Source: a virus
Length of the DNA stretch: 20,037 bases
Reading direction: 5' to 3' (one strand)
Virus record (IMG/VR): IMGVR_UViG_3300042891_000584
Location: 1 to 20,037 of that record
Part shown: piece after piece, positions 18,443-20,037 of the stretch
How the letters are laid out: each line of letters opens with the position of its first letter
Numbering within the stretch: the stretch's first letter is position 1
Translations under genes and position numbers: made by a program
The notes under the pieces: generated by a model
Seen by the model: only the letters and a program-made list of their open reading frames with translations
What the model was told of the DNA's origin: nothing
The model's database searches: none

Positions 18443-20037
18443 TTATAGTCCAAAATCTGAAGGAATAAATTTGCGACAAATGATATACGATTGACTTGTT
18501 GATTTTCCAGTCCCCGCAAAAGTCGAATTTGATTGCAACGTGTAAGCATTTGCAGTTGTATTGGCAAATGTTGTTGATGTCCAAATTCTATCCGTTGACG
18601 TAGTTATCGCAATATTGAAAGGTGAATAATTTAATAGAGCATTTGTAACAGTTGAAAAATTACAAATAGAAACAAGTTGATTGATGTTTGGTAAAATCCA
18701 ATCTGTAAATGCACCTTGTGTACTTGCCAATGCACCATCTATCGCACCGTTCCACTGTGTCGCAGTTGTTAGCCCTATGTACCACATTAATCCAGTTAAA
18801 TGGTCAAGGACAAATTTATTAGTATATGTTTGACCGCCCAATTCATCCGTAAATCTTTGATTTGTTCCAAAAATATTTAAATCAGATAATATAGAAAAAC
18901 TTGCACCAATTCCCATTTCTAAATCACCGTCGTCGCCAGTACGGAACGACGTTACTTGTCCGCTTCGCGTTGGTTGTTGTCTTTGTATTTGATTAATTTG
19001 CGTAGGCGTCAAATCGTCATTCAAATCTTGCGTAGCTAAATTTTCAATCAACGTACAAGACAAATCGGTCATTGAAAGATTTAGTTCAACGTCACCGTTT
19101 GGCTGCGTCAAATTAATATTTGGTAAAACAAATATAGTTCCAGATGCAAATTGATTCGTATAACTCGCATCTGTATTTTCGACAAATGAATCTTCAATGT
19201 TCACTTGCACCCCAGCGTTAACCGTTCCAATTTGATTGCCATCTGAATTTAAAACTGGAATATCAATTAATGAGGGTGCGGCTTCTATCGAATAAAGTGT
19301 GCCATTAATATCAATTTCAACGTCACCTCCTCCAGTTGTAGAATAAGAAAACGAATCACCACTTGGAACAGTCTGGATAAAAATACCGTTTTCAATAATA
19401 TTTACACCAGCACAATTACGAAAATCTATATTTTCATATTTGCAAGGATTGAATTTTTTTCTTAATGGAATTGTTAATCTTAATTCTACTCCAGATAAAT
19501 TGTCCGTAAATAAATTAGTAGTATGACCTTTATTTTCTACATACAATCCCCACTTAGCGTGACGCACCCTTTCAATTTCCTCTAGTTCGTTATATTGAAT
19601 AAATGAATTAGATTTTAATTTCGCAATAAATTTAGTAACCAACTCGTCAATCTCATCTATTACGAAATCATAATGGTCTTCTGTTAGCCAATCTCTAAAA
19701 TTTGCAGAAGTCATAAAATACATAGCACTGGTAACAGTGTCACCAATTTGAGAAAGTGGATTTAAATTTTCCCTATCAGAAAAAGTTTCCGCAAAATAAA
19801 TAATCGGATATTTTTTTTGTGAATTAGTTATTTTTTTTAGTTCGTTATCTATTGCTAAATAAGTTCCGTGAAAATAATACGGATAGCCAGTTTTATATTC
19901 TGTTCCAACTGGCAACGAATTTGCACTAACTGTAAATGAAGGAGTGCCTATATCAATAGCATCTATTGTATATTCTACTCCACCAATAAAAACAGTATTT
20001 CCAATTACTAAATCTAGTAAATCAGAAACTACGCACA
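18443..20037 (-). CDS. Tail/adhesin protein with C-terminal DUF1566 (Lcl)-like domain (partial, 5' end outside window)
   Basis: The frame is open from the window edge to 18443, giving at least 530 codons. The TTG at 19915 is just a codon, since the frame continues upstream of it. The N-terminal half (GYPYYFHGTYLAIDNELKKI, then GVELRLTIPLRKK) resembles a phage structural protein family seen near tail genes in Bacteroidota phages. A middle part is strand-rich and Asn/Asp-rich. The last about 150 residues carry DUF1566/Lcl-like landmarks: VLDHLTGLMWYIGLTTATQW, FTDWILPNINQLVSI, DRIWTSTTFAN and SYIICRKFIPSDFGL. Such domains are C-type-lectin-like and bind surface ligands, so this is a likely receptor-binding or adhesin tip. 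The C-terminal half also uses more CG dinucleotides than its neighbours, hinting at exchange. Confidence 0.72.
   Translation of the reverse strand, partial: CVVSDLLDLVIGNTVFIGGVEYTIDAIDIGTPSFTVSANSLPVGTEYKTGYPYYFHGTYLAIDNELKKITNSQKKYPIIYFAETFSDRENLNPLSQIGDTVTSAMYFMTSANFRDWLTEDHYDFVIDEIDELVTKFIAKLKSNSFIQYNELEEIERVRHAKWGLYVENKGHTTNLFTDNLSGVELRLTIPLRKKFNPCKYENIDFRNCAGVNIIENGIFIQTVPSGDSFSYSTTGGGDVEIDINGTLYSIEAAPSLIDIPVLNSDGNQIGTVNAGVQVNIEDSFVENTDASYTNQFASGTIFVLPNINLTQPNGDVELNLSMTDLSCTLIENLATQDLNDDLTPTQINQIQRQQPTRSGQVTSFRTGDDGDLEMGIGASFSILSDLNIFGTNQRFTDELGGQTYTNKFVLDHLTGLMWYIGLTTATQWNGAIDGALASTQGAFTDWILPNINQLVSICNFSTVTNALLNYSPFNIAITTSTDRIWTSTTFANTTANAYTLQSNSTFAGTGKSTSQSYIICRKFIPSDFGL

Noticed and set aside
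18443-19915. Start of the tail gene at 19915
   Set aside because: The codon there is TTG and the frame stays open upstream to the window edge, so the gene is 5'-truncated by the window rather than starting here.
1-20037. CRISPR array or anti-phage defence island
   Set aside because: No regularly spaced repeat-spacer pattern and no defence gene set. The content is a phage lysis-replication-packaging series.
1-20037. Integrase/attachment site showing lysogeny
   Set aside because: No integrase is encoded here. The T-arm could in principle mimic an attP core, but nothing else supports that.

Overview
The window is part of a double-stranded DNA tailed-phage (or prophage-like) genome. It is AT-rich, roughly one third G+C by eye. 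Every gene I can support lies on the minus strand, so transcription runs from high to low coordinates. The likely host is a member of the Bacteroidota, probably a flavobacterium-like organism. Three things suggest this: A-rich, Shine-Dalgarno-poor leaders before most ATG codons, TAnnTTTG-type promoter boxes, and protein types (excisionase-like HTH, DUF932, a characteristic lysis cassette) that are common in flavobacterial siphophages. No integrase, repressor/integration pair or tail tape measure lies in the window.

In transcription order, the right edge (20037-18443) holds a partial tail or adhesin gene whose C-terminus looks like a DUF1566/Lcl (C-type-lectin-like) domain. Next come two small genes (one a membrane/coiled-coil protein), a 53-aa gene, and a small PD-(D/E)XK/VRR-NUC-like nuclease. 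The lysis cassette follows: a CHAP-type endolysin, a two-TM holin-like protein, and an overlapping pair of spanin-like proteins (18430-16115).

A 740-bp stretch without a convincing protein gene (16114-15375) separates the lysis genes from the early region. It is richer in GC than its flanks. It holds an 18-bp perfect palindrome, candidate promoter boxes, a large hairpin, a 10-bp direct repeat, and a compact structured segment ending in a tRNA-like T-arm. This is the strongest candidate for an undescribed element, most likely a phage non-coding RNA.

The early/replication region (15374-7005) has many small unknown genes, three of them preceded by a shared intergenic repeat. It also encodes a DUF932 protein, an HTH-like protein, a PD-(D/E)XK exonuclease-like protein, an SSB-like protein, a replication-initiator/helicase-loader-like protein and a DnaB-family helicase. 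A 178-bp gap at 13178-13355 is packed with inverted and tandem 10-bp repeats and could be an origin or operator. A clear intrinsic terminator at 9658-9683 divides this region.

The left part (6997-1) holds an excisionase-like HTH protein, a small lipoprotein, an HNH endonuclease and a ParB-like/methyltransferase-like gene pair with a TAATG overlap. The HK97-type packaging and head genes follow: TerS, TerL, portal, prohead protease and a major capsid gene cut by the window edge. A hand scan found no GATC, CATG or GGCC in the 20 kb, a strong sign of restriction-site avoidance.
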